From: Trichoplax sp. H2
Taxonomy: Eukaryota; Placozoa; Uniplacotomia; Trichoplacea
Direction of reading: 5' to 3'
Assembly: GCA_003344405.1 (NCBI GenBank)
Contig: NOWV01000001.1
Location: 1,240,001 to 1,304,000, forward strand
Length of the DNA: 64,000 nt
Position 1 is the stretch's first letter. Each line of letters begins with the position of its first letter. Both the position numbers and the translations under genes were made by a program. Under the pieces are notes generated by a model. The model saw only the letters and a list, made by a program, of their open reading frames with translations, was not told the origin of the DNA and ran no database searches. Below are positions 54,301 through 64,000 of the stretch, one piece after another.

Positions 54301-54847
54301 TGAACATTGAGGAGGGAAAAATGGATCCAGTTGTAAATCCATTGAAGGTCAGTACTTACATTCTTGCTGGTCGATTGATTGATTTACTTTGCAACATTCT
54401 GTATCATACTAAAGTGTTTTACACGAATAACAGATGGCACCACATACGCAGCAAATTGTATCATCCAGTAACTGGAATCGGCCATACTCAAGGGAGCAGG
54501 CAGTTTATCCAGCTGTAAGTTTATGGGTGTTTAAATTATATTGCTACATTAGCAGAAATCTTTTTTGTAAAATTATGTAAAAGCTACTCAGGTTTAGTGA
54601 TTTAAAAAATCTCTTGTTTGCAATCAATGTGAAAAGCTTTCATAAGCGACATAAGTTAAACTGAATCTTTATTCATTATATCTGACTCTATTAGCCGTGG
54701 TTGCGGTATAAAAAGTTCTGGCCCTCGTGCGCTCGAGTAAATGATGAATATGGTGATCGCAACTTAGTATGTACATGCCCTCCAATGGATTCATATGAAT
54801 CTAAAGCGCCTGAAGTTATCGCAGATAAAGCGAAAATGACTGCTTAA
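45303..54847 (+). CDS. GLDC: Glycine dehydrogenase (decarboxylating), mitochondrial P-protein, 27 exons
   Basis: Exons: 45303-45572, 46336-46414, 46714-46849, 48223-48387, 49912-50001, 50091-50238, 50325-50436, 50639-50723, 50812-50908, 51113-51218, 51481-51536, 51671-51757, 51857-51937, 52063-52257, 52327-52368, 52439-52581, 52675-52750, 52834-52962, 53074-53153, 53230-53412, 53487-53664, 53738-53813, 53900-53992, 54090-54197, 54283-54347, 54434-54514, 54695-54847. The frame closes at 3114 nt, 1037 aa (human 1020). The enzyme decarboxylates glycine and passes the aminomethyl group to lipoyl H-protein in the mitochondrial glycine cleavage system. The Arg-rich, acid-free N-terminus (about 1-30) is a mitochondrial presequence. 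Other landmarks are [16 protein letters not shown] (203-211), SAHGTNPAS, the PLP lysine in HLNLHKTFC (Lys769) and the Gly-rich loop after it. Exon 3 uses an acceptor at 46713, chosen because it keeps frame and homology. All key residues are present. Confidence 0.96.
46850..49911 (+). other. Long GLDC introns 3 and 4 (with exon 4 between)
   Basis: Introns 3 (1373 bp) and 4 (1524 bp) are far longer than introns 5-26, which are mostly 70-300 bp. Intron 4 holds a GC-richer patch (about 49240-49460) with short hairpins, such as ATAGGGT/ACCCTAT near 49406-49423. It also holds the palindrome CGATGACGTCATCG at 49493-49506. They may carry regulatory sites or old repeats; nothing coding was recognised. 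Confidence 0.5.
49493..49506. promoter_or_regulatory. Consensus CRE (TGACGTCA) in GLDC intron 4
   Basis: A 14-bp perfect palindrome with the full CREB/ATF consensus TGACGTCA at 49496-49503. Full CREs are rare by chance in AT-rich DNA, so this may be a real intronic bZIP site. Function is untested. Confidence 0.4.
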
Positions 54848-56152
54848 GTTGATAAACATTGATAATGCGCGATATTTTGAGTGAATCGTATCTGATGATT
54901 TACAATCAAAATTTCATAAAAATTGAGCAAATAAGTCCGCAGATAGCGATTTAAATACTGAACATACTTCAAACAATCTCATGTATTTATTTGCTTAAAA
55001 TTTTAAATGGTGTTATGTATCGAATCTTTTGTTTATGACGTTTTGATAATTATGTTAGTACAATATTAGCCAACCAATTTGATTTCTAATTTAACTGGAT
55101 ATACTAAATTCCCTTGCGCACGGAAGATAGACTTTTTCGGTAGATCTGTATTTATACCAATTTGCTTAAAAGTAAAAAATCCTGCTCAAAACTTGAATAT
55201 TTAAACCCATTCTTTGCCTCCATTTGAAAATTCGTTTCTTTGAATATAATTAACGATATAGGCTGGCTCAGTTTTTAATGAGCCATGAAATTTAAATGGT
55301 CCGATCCAATTTTCTTTATATTACTGATAATGGTATATTTTGAATATAAATGACTATGCAAGATTAATGCAAACTATACTAATAAAATGTCAGTTCAGTG
55401 ATATCTGTAATCAATGCTTTTGTTGCAACTTGTACGAATCTTTTACAGGCATGAGTTTCTTTACATTATTTTAATCTAAACATATTATGTTTTCGTTATA
55501 CTTATCTATGAACACATTTAGATAAGAGATTGATAGATGGCAAATACTATTGTAAGTTACGGCATACGACGTACAAGTGTTTACTCAATATAATTCGGAA
55601 CTAATGCTGTGATCCCAACGCTTATGACGTTAAAAGATACTTCTCACTCATGAATTAAAGTTAAAACTTATCGCAACAAGCTGGTGCGATTTTCCTACAC
55701 TATAGCTGTAACAAATCTATTCAATTACTAAATTCTCTAAAAATATAAAGAAATCAAATTAAAATAAAGGACTATTAACAAGTTTATAGAAAATATGGAC
55801 GATACACTTTAGCAGTTACATCATTTATGATGCTCACTTTTAGGTATGAGTAGATCTAAGGTTGCATTAAGCCCGTATGAATAACTTAATACTGAGGATA
55901 TGTTATACATAAATATCTGCGGGTCTTTACAGGTTAAAAATGTGGAACAGACGATGCAGTATCGATAAATATAATTGACTATTACAGTTGTAGCAATAAA
56001 GTAAAAAGACCATTGTTAATCATTTACCTGTAATTAACTTAATATTCTAATTAAATTGAAACATTTCATAGGTTGTAAGCGATTGAGTCTTTAATAGATC
56101 CGAAGAAGTGATTATTACTAATTGCTTGGTAATTCATAATCATAAACTCTTT
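54848..56152. other. Intergenic, downstream of GLDC
   Basis: Probably starts with the GLDC 3' UTR. The first canonical AATAAA noticed is at 55381-55386, rather far (about 530 nt) from the stop, so a variant hexamer may be used. No gene seen. Confidence 0.5.
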
Positions 56153-56567
56153 AAGTTTGCTATACTAAGATTCAAGAATACAGTATATGATACCAATGCT
56201 GGCTTACTAAAGATTGTAGGGAAGTACAGATGCACATACCGCTTTCATTTTACAACTATTCAGTATATTACATCCATTCATATCTATACTCAAACAATCG
56301 ATGCTACAAGAAGACCTTTTTCTAATCTAAAATATAATATGTAGTAGTATATCAACACTCTCAAGTTTGCTATACTAAGATTCAAGAATATACGATACTA
56401 ATGCTGGCTTACTAAAGATTGTAGGGAAGTACAGATGCATATACCACTTTCATTTTACAACTATTCAGTACATTACATCCATTCATATCTATGCTCAAAC
56501 AATCGATGCTACAAGAAGACCTTTTTCTAATCTAAAATATAATATATTGTAGTATATCAACAATCTA
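56153..56567. repeat. Recent ~210-bp tandem duplication
   Basis: Copy 1 (56153-56362) and copy 2 (56363 to about 56567) begin AAGTTTGCTATACTAAG and end in a 'tagtatatcaacactct' or 'tagtatatcaacaatct' sequence. They differ at only a handful of bases plus a short deletion in copy 2. This is a younger event than the other arrays in the region. A chance open frame crosses copy 1. Confidence 0.9.
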
Positions 56568-57689
56568 TGTTAAGTTATCTACGTTGTTGATGGTGTTGAA
56601 AAGCACCACTTGATTATGATCCCATAAATTATTTATCATTATTTTTCCTATGCTTCTTTACCAAATAATAAATGTACGACATGCACAAGTAGTCTATACC
56701 AGTATCTGAAAACAAGTCCTGTTAGAAAATAACTTCTGTGACTAAAGTACGTTACCACTAATTATTTAATACACCTTTAATTAAGCAGATCAATTCCATA
56801 GACCTTGATTTGTAGATATGTATACATCATTTTTAATTACTATCTATGCAGTATACAAGCATTTAATTAACAATTCATGTAAAAACAAAAAGTTCTTCCC
56901 GACTAAAGTAATAAGTCGGGACAATAAATAATTTATAAGGCTATGGCGATGTTGTACTCTCTGCATGGGAAATGTAGCTATCAACGTGAGAAAATATCAA
57001 TTGACTAAGTTAGGTATTGGTCTATAAATTAGCCTATCAATCGTAGTATTGCAGCAATGACGATACATTAATTCTTTGGTTGTCATAGAAACTGAAAATG
57101 CTAATTAACATTGTAAAAATGTTCATGGCCACATCTGTTATAAACAATCAATTCCTCGGGTGGGATGGAATGTTAGCAGCAAACTAGCCTACAGCAACAA
57201 AAGAGTTAGAGCATACAATTCAATATAAATTAATTCATTATTAATAACAAAAAAAAAGACTTTCATTTTACATTTATTATAGTTAGGATGGATAGCGAAG
57301 CCAATCCGTTGACGATGGTTATGCTAGTTTTGTGCCCTAACTGCAATTAATAATCTCTAGTTTATCGCCTTCTGAACAGCATTGAGCTCTGGCATTAAAC
57401 AACTGTTTTTGATCGAATGATCACTTCATTGCTGCTGTAAACATTAGAACTTAAAGGAAAGGTAAGTTTTTCTTAAATGATCGACAGGGAAGATGTACTG
57501 GATAGATAGTAAATGGTGAGTATTTACTGTTCATTTTCATAAAACGTGAAAGAAAATTGATTTTTGTTTATAATTACGTATGATATTCTAAATGTGATCA
57601 AAAATTGGGGATGTAAAATTGCGTTTGCCTGACATTATCAATCTATGAATAGCTTTTATCACCTTTACCTCGTCTTCATGACTTTGGGA

Positions 57690-58850
57690 TAGTATAGTGA
57701 AGTTGGAAGTTTATAAAATGAACATCATTGGTATAACGAAGTTGATTTCTGCTCATATTACCGTAGCATAAGATGTTTTACTATAGATAATCTCAAGTAT
57801 CAAGTAGCTCTTGCATGTTTTATTGAAGTCATAAACTTATAATATGATCATAACTGCTACGTTAGCGAAGTGAATTCTTGCTCCTATATTAGCTTATTTT
57901 TTTCCAAGATTAGTTGACTGTCTTTCGTAGTGTAATAGCTTTAACTTACTGCTAAATAATCCCAAGTCTCTAGTATGGTAGCCCTTAAGTATTATGTTGA
58001 AGTCATAAACTTATAACATGATCATAACTACTACATTAATGAAACCAATTCTTGCTCAGATATAAGCTTATTCTCTTCTAAGATTAGTTTATACCATGTT
58101 TGATAGCCAACTTACCGTTCGATGATCTTAAAAGAATATAAATGTTACGATTTAACTGTCAGCTTTTAGTTTATAAAATGATCATCGTAATAATATTAAT
58201 TTCTTGCTCTTATTAACTTGTGATATTTTCAAGATTAGTTTATATACTGTTATGAATACAGTAACAACTTTTACTTGCTCTCTACTTATGAGGGTTTTGT
58301 AGTCAATTAAATAAGCGAAAACCTTACAGAGTCATCATTGCTGATTAAAAAATTAGAGTTTTTCTTTCCATGTTAGTATATAATTTTCTAAGTTAGATCA
58401 AATATCATTCTTCGAAATTCGATTCTGTCTACCATTATTAGTAGAGTAATAACTTTAACCTACCTTTGACTGATTGAAAGAAGTTATAAATGTTATAGAT
58501 AGGAGAATAAATTATGAAATAATCATCATCCGTGAACAAAATTAATTCCTACCGATGTTATCTGACGCTATATCTAAATAACATCAACTACCGAGTATCT
58601 TATTTCAAAAATGGATTTTAGCTTCCGTAATGGATAGAGTAGTAGCGGTTAATTTACATTTAGCTATTTTAAAAGAATTTATCAATGCTATTAGTAACAG
58701 AGCGCCTTACTAAACGACCGTCATCTGAAATTGACTCCTGATTATGCTAGTCAAAGCATTTCTAAACTAGACAAAACGTCATTTTATTTCAAAATTGGAC
58801 TTTGTCTACCTTCGTCAATTGAGCAATAGTTTTACTAATCTTTTTTGGCT
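57690..58850. repeat. Degenerate tandem repeat, spacing ~125-175 bp
   Basis: A recurring block 'gtttataaaatgatcatc' or 'gtcataaacttataacatgatcataac' occurs near 57704, 57828, 58002 and 58166, with a weaker copy near 58510. It is followed each time by 'aattcttgctc' and 'aagattagttta' blocks. Units are strongly diverged. No coding potential seen. Confidence 0.7.
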
Positions 58851-60207
58851 GGTGTGGATACTTTTTGAATGCTACGTTTAAGACTACCTACACCGACACT
58901 GATATTTAACATTTTGATCCGATTCCTCTAGAGACTGGGATATTGACTAGATCAATCTGTGAATATTTTGAACCTCTTGAAGGAAAGAATTAAGTAATTT
59001 AATTTTCACTCTGGAAAATATTCATCTACTAATAAATTCAGATTACACCTTCGCCATTCCATCGCAAGTTGAAGAAAATTTTCCATCAATAGGTATGGCG
59101 CACGATATTGATTTACACTTTTGAAGGTTTTACACCTCTATACGATTACTTTAAATAAACTATCAACACTATTCTTACGTTGATCATTTGAGTATAAACA
59201 TATCGCCTTTGCTACTTTTTATTTAATCCGTATTATAAATTCAAATGTAACTCGTCAATCGTCGTTAGCAATCTCTAAATAGCAAAATAAACGTATAGAC
59301 AATCAGATATCGATAGTTTATCCTGCTGTATCTCTACACGATAGCACTTTTAGAATCGACGGATTAATTTTACTTCCATAATGTTATAGTACAACAAATG
59401 TAAGGTTATAATTAACCGAATAGAAATATTTTCATTCTTTTACATCAGCATCCGGCTACAATTTTATGAGTTGGAAGAGCGAAATGGTCGAGTAAAGTTC
59501 ATTAATCCTTTTATTAGCATCATTCATTCTCTGTCCAGGAATAGTTAGCAACCTATATCTACCGTTCCATAATTTATTTTAAGAGCATTAGTAAATCATT
59601 GGTTGAAATACTTGCATCAAATCAGTTCATGAGAAAGAAGATCTGGTGTTTTCTCTGATTTCACAGTATAATAAACCGACGATTGCTGTCAGTGTCCAAT
59701 GATTTGTAGAATATTTTAACTCTATCCTATAAATAGGCTTTGTTCATCAAATGATCTCCAATGTTTGCATAGGGCATTACGCGTAATGGCCAAATATTAC
59801 CGGGCAATACGCGTATTGGCCAACTTCGGGTTTTGGCCGTAACCCATGTTATATACTGTTATCCGGCCAGAATAATAATCCATTTTACGTTAGCCTTTCT
59901 TGCTTTCTTATAATATGTTGTCGGAATTCGACTAAAATAGATTATGACGTGTTATAGAATACTCTCGTAGTAGCTATACAATCAACGTAGACTCAAATAG
60001 CTTTCGATTTTTCACCCTTGTTGAGTTCTTTATTTTACCATAAAATGTCTAGAGTCAATAGCTAATAAAAGAATAGTTTGCCATATTAAAGAAAAGCATC
60101 TTCTTATCATAATAGGCTTGAATAGTTACAAGTAAACTTTCAAGATGATCTCGATAGTTATCACGATATCGTAGTCGCGATTGTACATAACTATTAATTT
60201 AATTGCC
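58851..60207. other. Intergenic, with paired ACGCGT palindromes
   Basis: AT-rich non-coding DNA. The only conspicuous feature is the GC-rich pair of palindromes at 59772-59823, listed separately. Confidence 0.5.
59772..59823. promoter_or_regulatory. Two 14-bp palindromes on ACGCGT in a 30-bp direct repeat
   Basis: CATTACGCGTAATG (59775-59788) and CAATACGCGTATTG (59805-59818) are each perfectly palindromic. Each sits in the same frame GGGCA..TACGCGTA..TGGCCAA, repeated with a 30-bp period. Within the shared core the copies differ at two positions only, and the two changes are symmetric. A third GGCC-containing stretch (TTTTGGCCGTAACCC) follows. Possibly a dimeric protein-binding site or the end of an old repeat element. 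Confidence 0.5.
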
Positions 60208-60393
60208 AGGCTTGAAAATCAAAGTTACTCGCAATTTCGGGTTCAAGCAAGCCTCAATTGCTTTCGTCTAATAATCTAAGTATTCCAATCTCATTTAAAA
60301 GAGTTTACTTACTAATATAAATACCGTCTGAAAATTTTAACACACCAATAGTGATAACCGATGATCCGGTAAATTCTTACTATGCACCTTAAG
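60208..60393. repeat. Dispersed ~190-bp repeat, copy 1
   Basis: Matches 62175-62371 in the same orientation. Shared blocks include 'gcaatttcgggt', 'attgctttcgt', 'aagagtttactta', 'gaaaattttaacacac' and 'gtgataaccgatgatcc'. Divergence is moderate, so the duplication is older than that at 56153. Confidence 0.85.
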
Positions 60394-60659
60394 TACAAGT
60401 GCTGGTACCAAATTGTCGCTTTTAGTCTGCCATGGCGATTTAATCAAGTACAAATGAGTATAATTTAACATTTCAATTTCACCGAGTCATCTATCAATAA
60501 TTTTTTAAACTAGTCGATGGCTATTTACCGTTACATTTCGCTTATTATTTTAACAGCTTTATTTGCGAATAACGTAATAAAAATTGTCTTCGTGGCATGT
60601 ACTGGATTGTAGTAGTCTTTAGCTACTCAATTTAGGGAGAACTAATTTTCAATGGCATG

Positions 60660-61290
60660 TATTTGCTAGTTTGTTAGTTTATTTATTGAGAGCCAACTTG
60701 AACCTAGTAAGAAATGAATCTAATCCTTTAATATCATATCATATCTATTTATCATTTTATCGATCGGGAACCCGATTCATATCTAGCAAGAAATAAGTTA
60801 TTCTCTTTCAAGTCGTAGTCTTTCATTGTCCGTATTGGGTAGAACTAATGCCTTATTATATCTACCGATAAGTTTATTAATTTATCGCTAAGGAATCCGC
60901 TCATATATAGTAAGAAGTAAATTATGATACCTGAAGTAGTAGTCTTTAAATAGTATTGTTACATAGAACCAATTCTATATTATATCTTCTGATGAGATTA
61001 ATTATCGATTGAGAATCCGCTCTTAACTAGCAAGAAGTAAATTATTACTCCTTAAGTAGTAATTTTTAAATACTTTACAACACAGAGTTAATTCGATATT
61101 ATGCCTCCTGATTCAATTATTAATTTATCGACGGGGAATAAACTATTATCTGACAAGAAGTAAATTATTTTACCTTAAAAAGTAGTCTTTAAATACTTGT
61201 ACTATGTAGAATTAATTCTATATTATATCTCCTGATTAAATTTAATAATTTATCGATAGGGAATAAGCCCCTATCTAGCAAGATAAAGAA
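60660..61290. repeat. ~122-bp tandem repeat, about 5 copies
   Basis: The landmark 'tagcaagaagtaaatta' recurs at 60781, 60905, 61025, 61149 and 61271 (spacing 120-124 bp), with a partial copy near 60703. Other conserved parts are 'aagtagtagtctttaaatac', 'agaattaattctatattatat' and 'taatttatcgatagggaa'. Confidence 0.9.
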
Positions 61291-62174
61291 ATTACCGTAT
61301 TATTTTTGTTGTTATCCGTTCTAGTGAATTAAAATAGAACCACACGGTAAATTTCGCCATACTATGCTTGACAAGAGATCGCCTAATAAAAAGATAATCA
61401 ACTAGATTCATCCGGTGCTAATAGAACAGATCTGTAACTATCAATTATCTGATTTGAACGGAAGAGCAGTAAACAAATACCAATCATAACAGAGCTTGAT
61501 AAACAATACTGTGAAGATTAAGATTGCACTTTTTCTTATTCAACTTGAACTCCTGTCTAGTGTAATTGTTATCATTCAATTTTACAGCATTAGAGTTTAT
61601 TTCACACTCAATGATTCTTTTAACAGTAGATGCTTAAAATTGTATTTGAAAGATTATTCTTGCTGACAAGTTGAAACCCACGACTTTCTTACAGGATTGA
61701 TTATTGACATATTTAGAACTACGCTTGATTAGTCAAGAGATAAAAGCTCCATCTTCAGCTTATCCTCCCCCGTTACTACCGTTATTGATTATATATATAT
61801 ATATATATGTAACCTATACATATATCAATAACATAGACAATTTAAAGAATCAAGTTTAGAGATCATTAGCTGAAAAGTAAGAAAAAAATCGCGTAAGAAA
61901 TCTCCGGATATTATTTCAATTTCCTCCCCCACCCATCGGAAACTTCTAAAGAATAATATAGCTAATCTTATACCAATGAAGATGATAATCTACAGTTCTA
62001 TCAATACTATTTCTGGCGTATTGTCTTAGTATGAATACAATTATTTGAAATTTAAGTTTCGAGCTATCGATTGAAAGATCTGCCCAAATTTTCGACCGTA
62101 TTTCTCCGACAATCTGTTATTTCTGGTTGTTACTTTCGTTCGATTATAATTATATGTTCATCAAGAAGATTGTC
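61291..62174. other. Intergenic, upstream of ankyrin gene 2
   Basis: No gene seen. A TA microsatellite lies at 61789-61809. A short C-rich stretch near 61922-61935 is unremarkable. Confidence 0.5.
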
Positions 62175-62371
62175 AGATTTGGAAATCGAAGTTGCTTGCA
62201 ATTTCGGGCTCCTAATTAATCAAGTCTGGATTGCTTTCGTTCTAATAATTTGGGTAGTCCAATTTCATTCACAAGAGTTTACTTATTAATATTAATTAAT
62301 ACCGGCTGGAAATTTTAACACACTAATGGTGATAACCGACGATCCAGCAAATTCTTATTATGCATCCTAAA
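62175..62371. repeat. Dispersed ~190-bp repeat, copy 2
   Basis: Partner of 60208-60393, about 2 kb away, direct orientation. It ends about 190 bp before the start codon of ankyrin gene 2, so part of it may act as 5' UTR or promoter. A chance open frame overlaps it. Confidence 0.85.
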
Positions 62372-62560
62372 GGAGATCAATACTCAACCTATTCGATATA
62401 TTATATTCAATTCTATTGAAAGACCAGAACGAAGCTATAGCTACCTACTCAAAATTAATCTTTACTTCCATTCATTACCAATATAGCGGATACAATCCAT
62501 TTTACCTGAGCGTAAAAAAACAGTTCTCTATTAATCTATTGCATTTAAAAGATCATCGAG

Positions 62561-64000
62561 ATGGCTATTACTAAAGCTGTTGCCGAAAGGAGATGGCAAC
62601 AAGTTCGCTTATTAACTGAACTATTCTATGATGTTAATTCAAGAGATCATCGCGGATATACACCATTAATACAGACTATTTACATTGATAATGAGCGTAA
62701 AGCGATTGGTGTGGCTAAATATTTGTTAAATCACGGCGCTAAAGTTGGTATCACAGACAAGCAAGGTTTAAATGCATTAATGCATGCCTGTAAGGAAGAT
62801 CGCGAACGTTTAGCTTTACTCTTTCTAAGTGAGAGAGATTTTGATTTAAATCATAGCGATCATGAAGGAAATACTGCCTTAATTTATACCGCTATTACAG
62901 GAAATATTATTATATTAAATAAATTGCTAGCCGAGATGAAAAAGTACAAATTAACTACGGATAAAGCCAATCGTGATGGTATTACTGCTTTAATTGCAGC
63001 TGCACAACATGGCAATATTTTATGTACTAGAATATTAATTTCTATTGGTCGCGCTTCTGTTGGTATTCGCGATAATAAATATCATCGGACCGCTAAAGAA
63101 TGGGAAACCACTCGTACTAGTCGTGATTTAGCATCTAAATCGCCCTTATTTCAACTTATTGCTGCTTCCAGTAATAATTCATCATTAACTAGTTCATTAT
63201 CTAGCTCGCGATCGCAAAGTATATCTACTCCAGTGGTATCCACTCCACGTCGTCGGCCAAGATCGGCCGTGACTAATTATCAACAATCTCGATCTGTAAC
63301 CAAAAGCCGTCCAAATGAAATCATTACAAGCAAAAAACAACCTCGAGCTGTCTCTGCGGGTCCATATCGGCGCCCATTAACTCAACCATTAATGAGTAAA
63401 CGTAATGCATCTGTGGAAATTTTACCATTACGTCAATATTCGACATTAAGTAACGATGATGGGCAAAATCAAGCAGTCTTAACACCACTAAACAAATTGA
63501 TGCTAATTTATCAAGCTCAATATGCACCGTCGTATAAGGCTGGGGTTAAATCCGTTAATGATGATAAATGTTCTGGTCGTAGTTTATCGCCAGCCAGTAC
63601 CATTGATCGTGAAAATAGTGAAACAAGTGAACTTGGCCACAGTATATCATCGATTGCAAAGCGTAGGATGAGTTTAAGTCGTCTAGTTGGATTAACTCGA
63701 TCAAGGCGTGATAGTACAGCTTCCAATAGTAGCACCAGCTCATTTAGTAAATTAGCCAAGAAAGCCTTGGCAATAACCAGATCGGAAATAAGTAATAAAA
63801 TTACCGGCAATAGCCACGATGAAAGTGATCATGATCGTAAGAGTGAAAATCGTGATGATGTTCGATTGTCACGATTTCGATCTTATTCTGATATTCGTTA
63901 TGATCAGGAAAAAAGTGAAGACGACAAAGCAAGAATTCGATCAAAATTCATGGTTAAATTTCAATTATCGCAGCGTAAAGGTGGCGATTCTAATGATCAA
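62561..64000 (+). CDS. Ankyrin-repeat protein 2, single exon, 3' end beyond window
   Basis: Open without a stop from ATG 62561 to the end of the window (480 codons), so the C-terminus is missing. Residues 1 to about 180 are ankyrin repeats: GYTPLIQTIYIDNE, GLNALMHACKED, GNTALIYTAITGN and GITALIAAAQHGN. These line up with the repeats of the protein at 3058-4095, including RDN after the last repeat and a following Trp. An Arg/Ser-rich tail with STPRRRPRSA follows. Next comes a hydrophobic patch LTPLNKLMLIY (307-317) resembling the C-terminus of protein 1. At least 160 further residues are rich in Ser, Arg and Asp (SRLVGLTRSRRDS, LSRFRSYSD). The layout of an ankyrin block plus a long disordered basic tail recalls ANKRD34. 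No catalytic function is implied. It is divergently placed relative to paralog 1, 58 kb apart. Confidence 0.87.
   Translation, partial: MAITKAVAERRWQQVRLLTELFYDVNSRDHRGYTPLIQTIYIDNERKAIGVAKYLLNHGAKVGITDKQGLNALMHACKEDRERLALLFLSERDFDLNHSDHEGNTALIYTAITGNIIILNKLLAEMKKYKLTTDKANRDGITALIAAAQHGNILCTRILISIGRASVGIRDNKYHRTAKEWETTRTSRDLASKSPLFQLIAASSNNSSLTSSLSSSRSQSISTPVVSTPRRRPRSAVTNYQQSRSVTKSRPNEIITSKKQPRAVSAGPYRRPLTQPLMSKRNASVEILPLRQYSTLSNDDGQNQAVLTPLNKLMLIYQAQYAPSYKAGVKSVNDDKCSGRSLSPASTIDRENSETSELGHSISSIAKRRMSLSRLVGLTRSRRDSTASNSSTSSFSKLAKKALAITRSEISNKITGNSHDESDHDRKSENRDDVRLSRFRSYSDIRYDQEKSEDDKARIRSKFMVKFQLSQRKGGDSNDQ

Noticed and set aside
60660-61290. Possible CRISPR-like spacing in the 122-bp array
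   Set aside because: The whole unit is repeated without unique spacers, and this is eukaryotic DNA. It is an ordinary tandem repeat.
62071-62289. 72-residue hydrophobic frame upstream of ankyrin gene 2
   Set aside because: It overlaps the dispersed 190-bp repeat, whose other copy is not open in the same frame.

Overview
The window is animal nuclear DNA. It is AT-rich, has spliceosomal GT-AG introns, and carries an intronless FoxD-class forkhead gene next to two many-exon housekeeping genes. Short introns, single-exon ankyrin genes and a very AT-rich background fit a placozoan such as Trichoplax. That assignment is an inference from gene content and style, since no species-diagnostic sequence was searched.

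Layout. 1-3057: AT-rich non-coding. 3058-4095 (-): single-exon ankyrin-repeat gene. 4096-8995: non-coding. 8996-10500: degenerate tandem repeat broken by a 20-N assembly gap; the flanks of the gap repeat each other, apart from a 605-bp transposon-like insertion present in only one copy. 12430-20027 (+): ZNG1/CBWD-type zinc metallochaperone GTPase in 15 exons (366 aa). 20028-30801: long non-coding stretch with a ~65-bp minisatellite. 30802-32373 (+): FoxD transcription factor, intronless, 523 aa. 32374-45302: long non-coding stretch with microsatellites, a few coding-like blocks near 35.4-36.8 kb, a ~170-bp repeat array and the GLDC upstream region. 45303-54847 (+): mitochondrial glycine dehydrogenase (glycine cleavage P-protein), 27 exons, 1037 aa. 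54848-62560: non-coding and rich in locally duplicated sequence. 62561-64000 (+): 5' part (480 codons) of a second single-exon ankyrin gene, paralogous to the first and running off the window.

The genes do not form a pathway: a zinc chaperone, a developmental regulator, a mitochondrial amino-acid enzyme and two ankyrin proteins. FoxD sits alone between about 10.8 and 12.9 kb of non-coding DNA, which fits a gene with distributed regulatory sequence. Both housekeeping genes have a cluster of GTAC-centred palindromes upstream of their start codons.

The most unusual signals are: (i) the repeat/gap locus, best explained as two haplotypes scaffolded in series, one carrying a small DNA transposon; (ii) a pair of 14-bp palindromes around ACGCGT at 59.8 kb that differ only by a symmetric, symmetry-preserving change; (iii) the GTAC palindrome clusters; (iv) several families of diverged tandem repeats with different unit lengths; (v) unassigned coding-like blocks near 36 kb. 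All exon boundaries were placed by hand from protein conservation, splice consensus and frame continuity. No transcript or database evidence was available.
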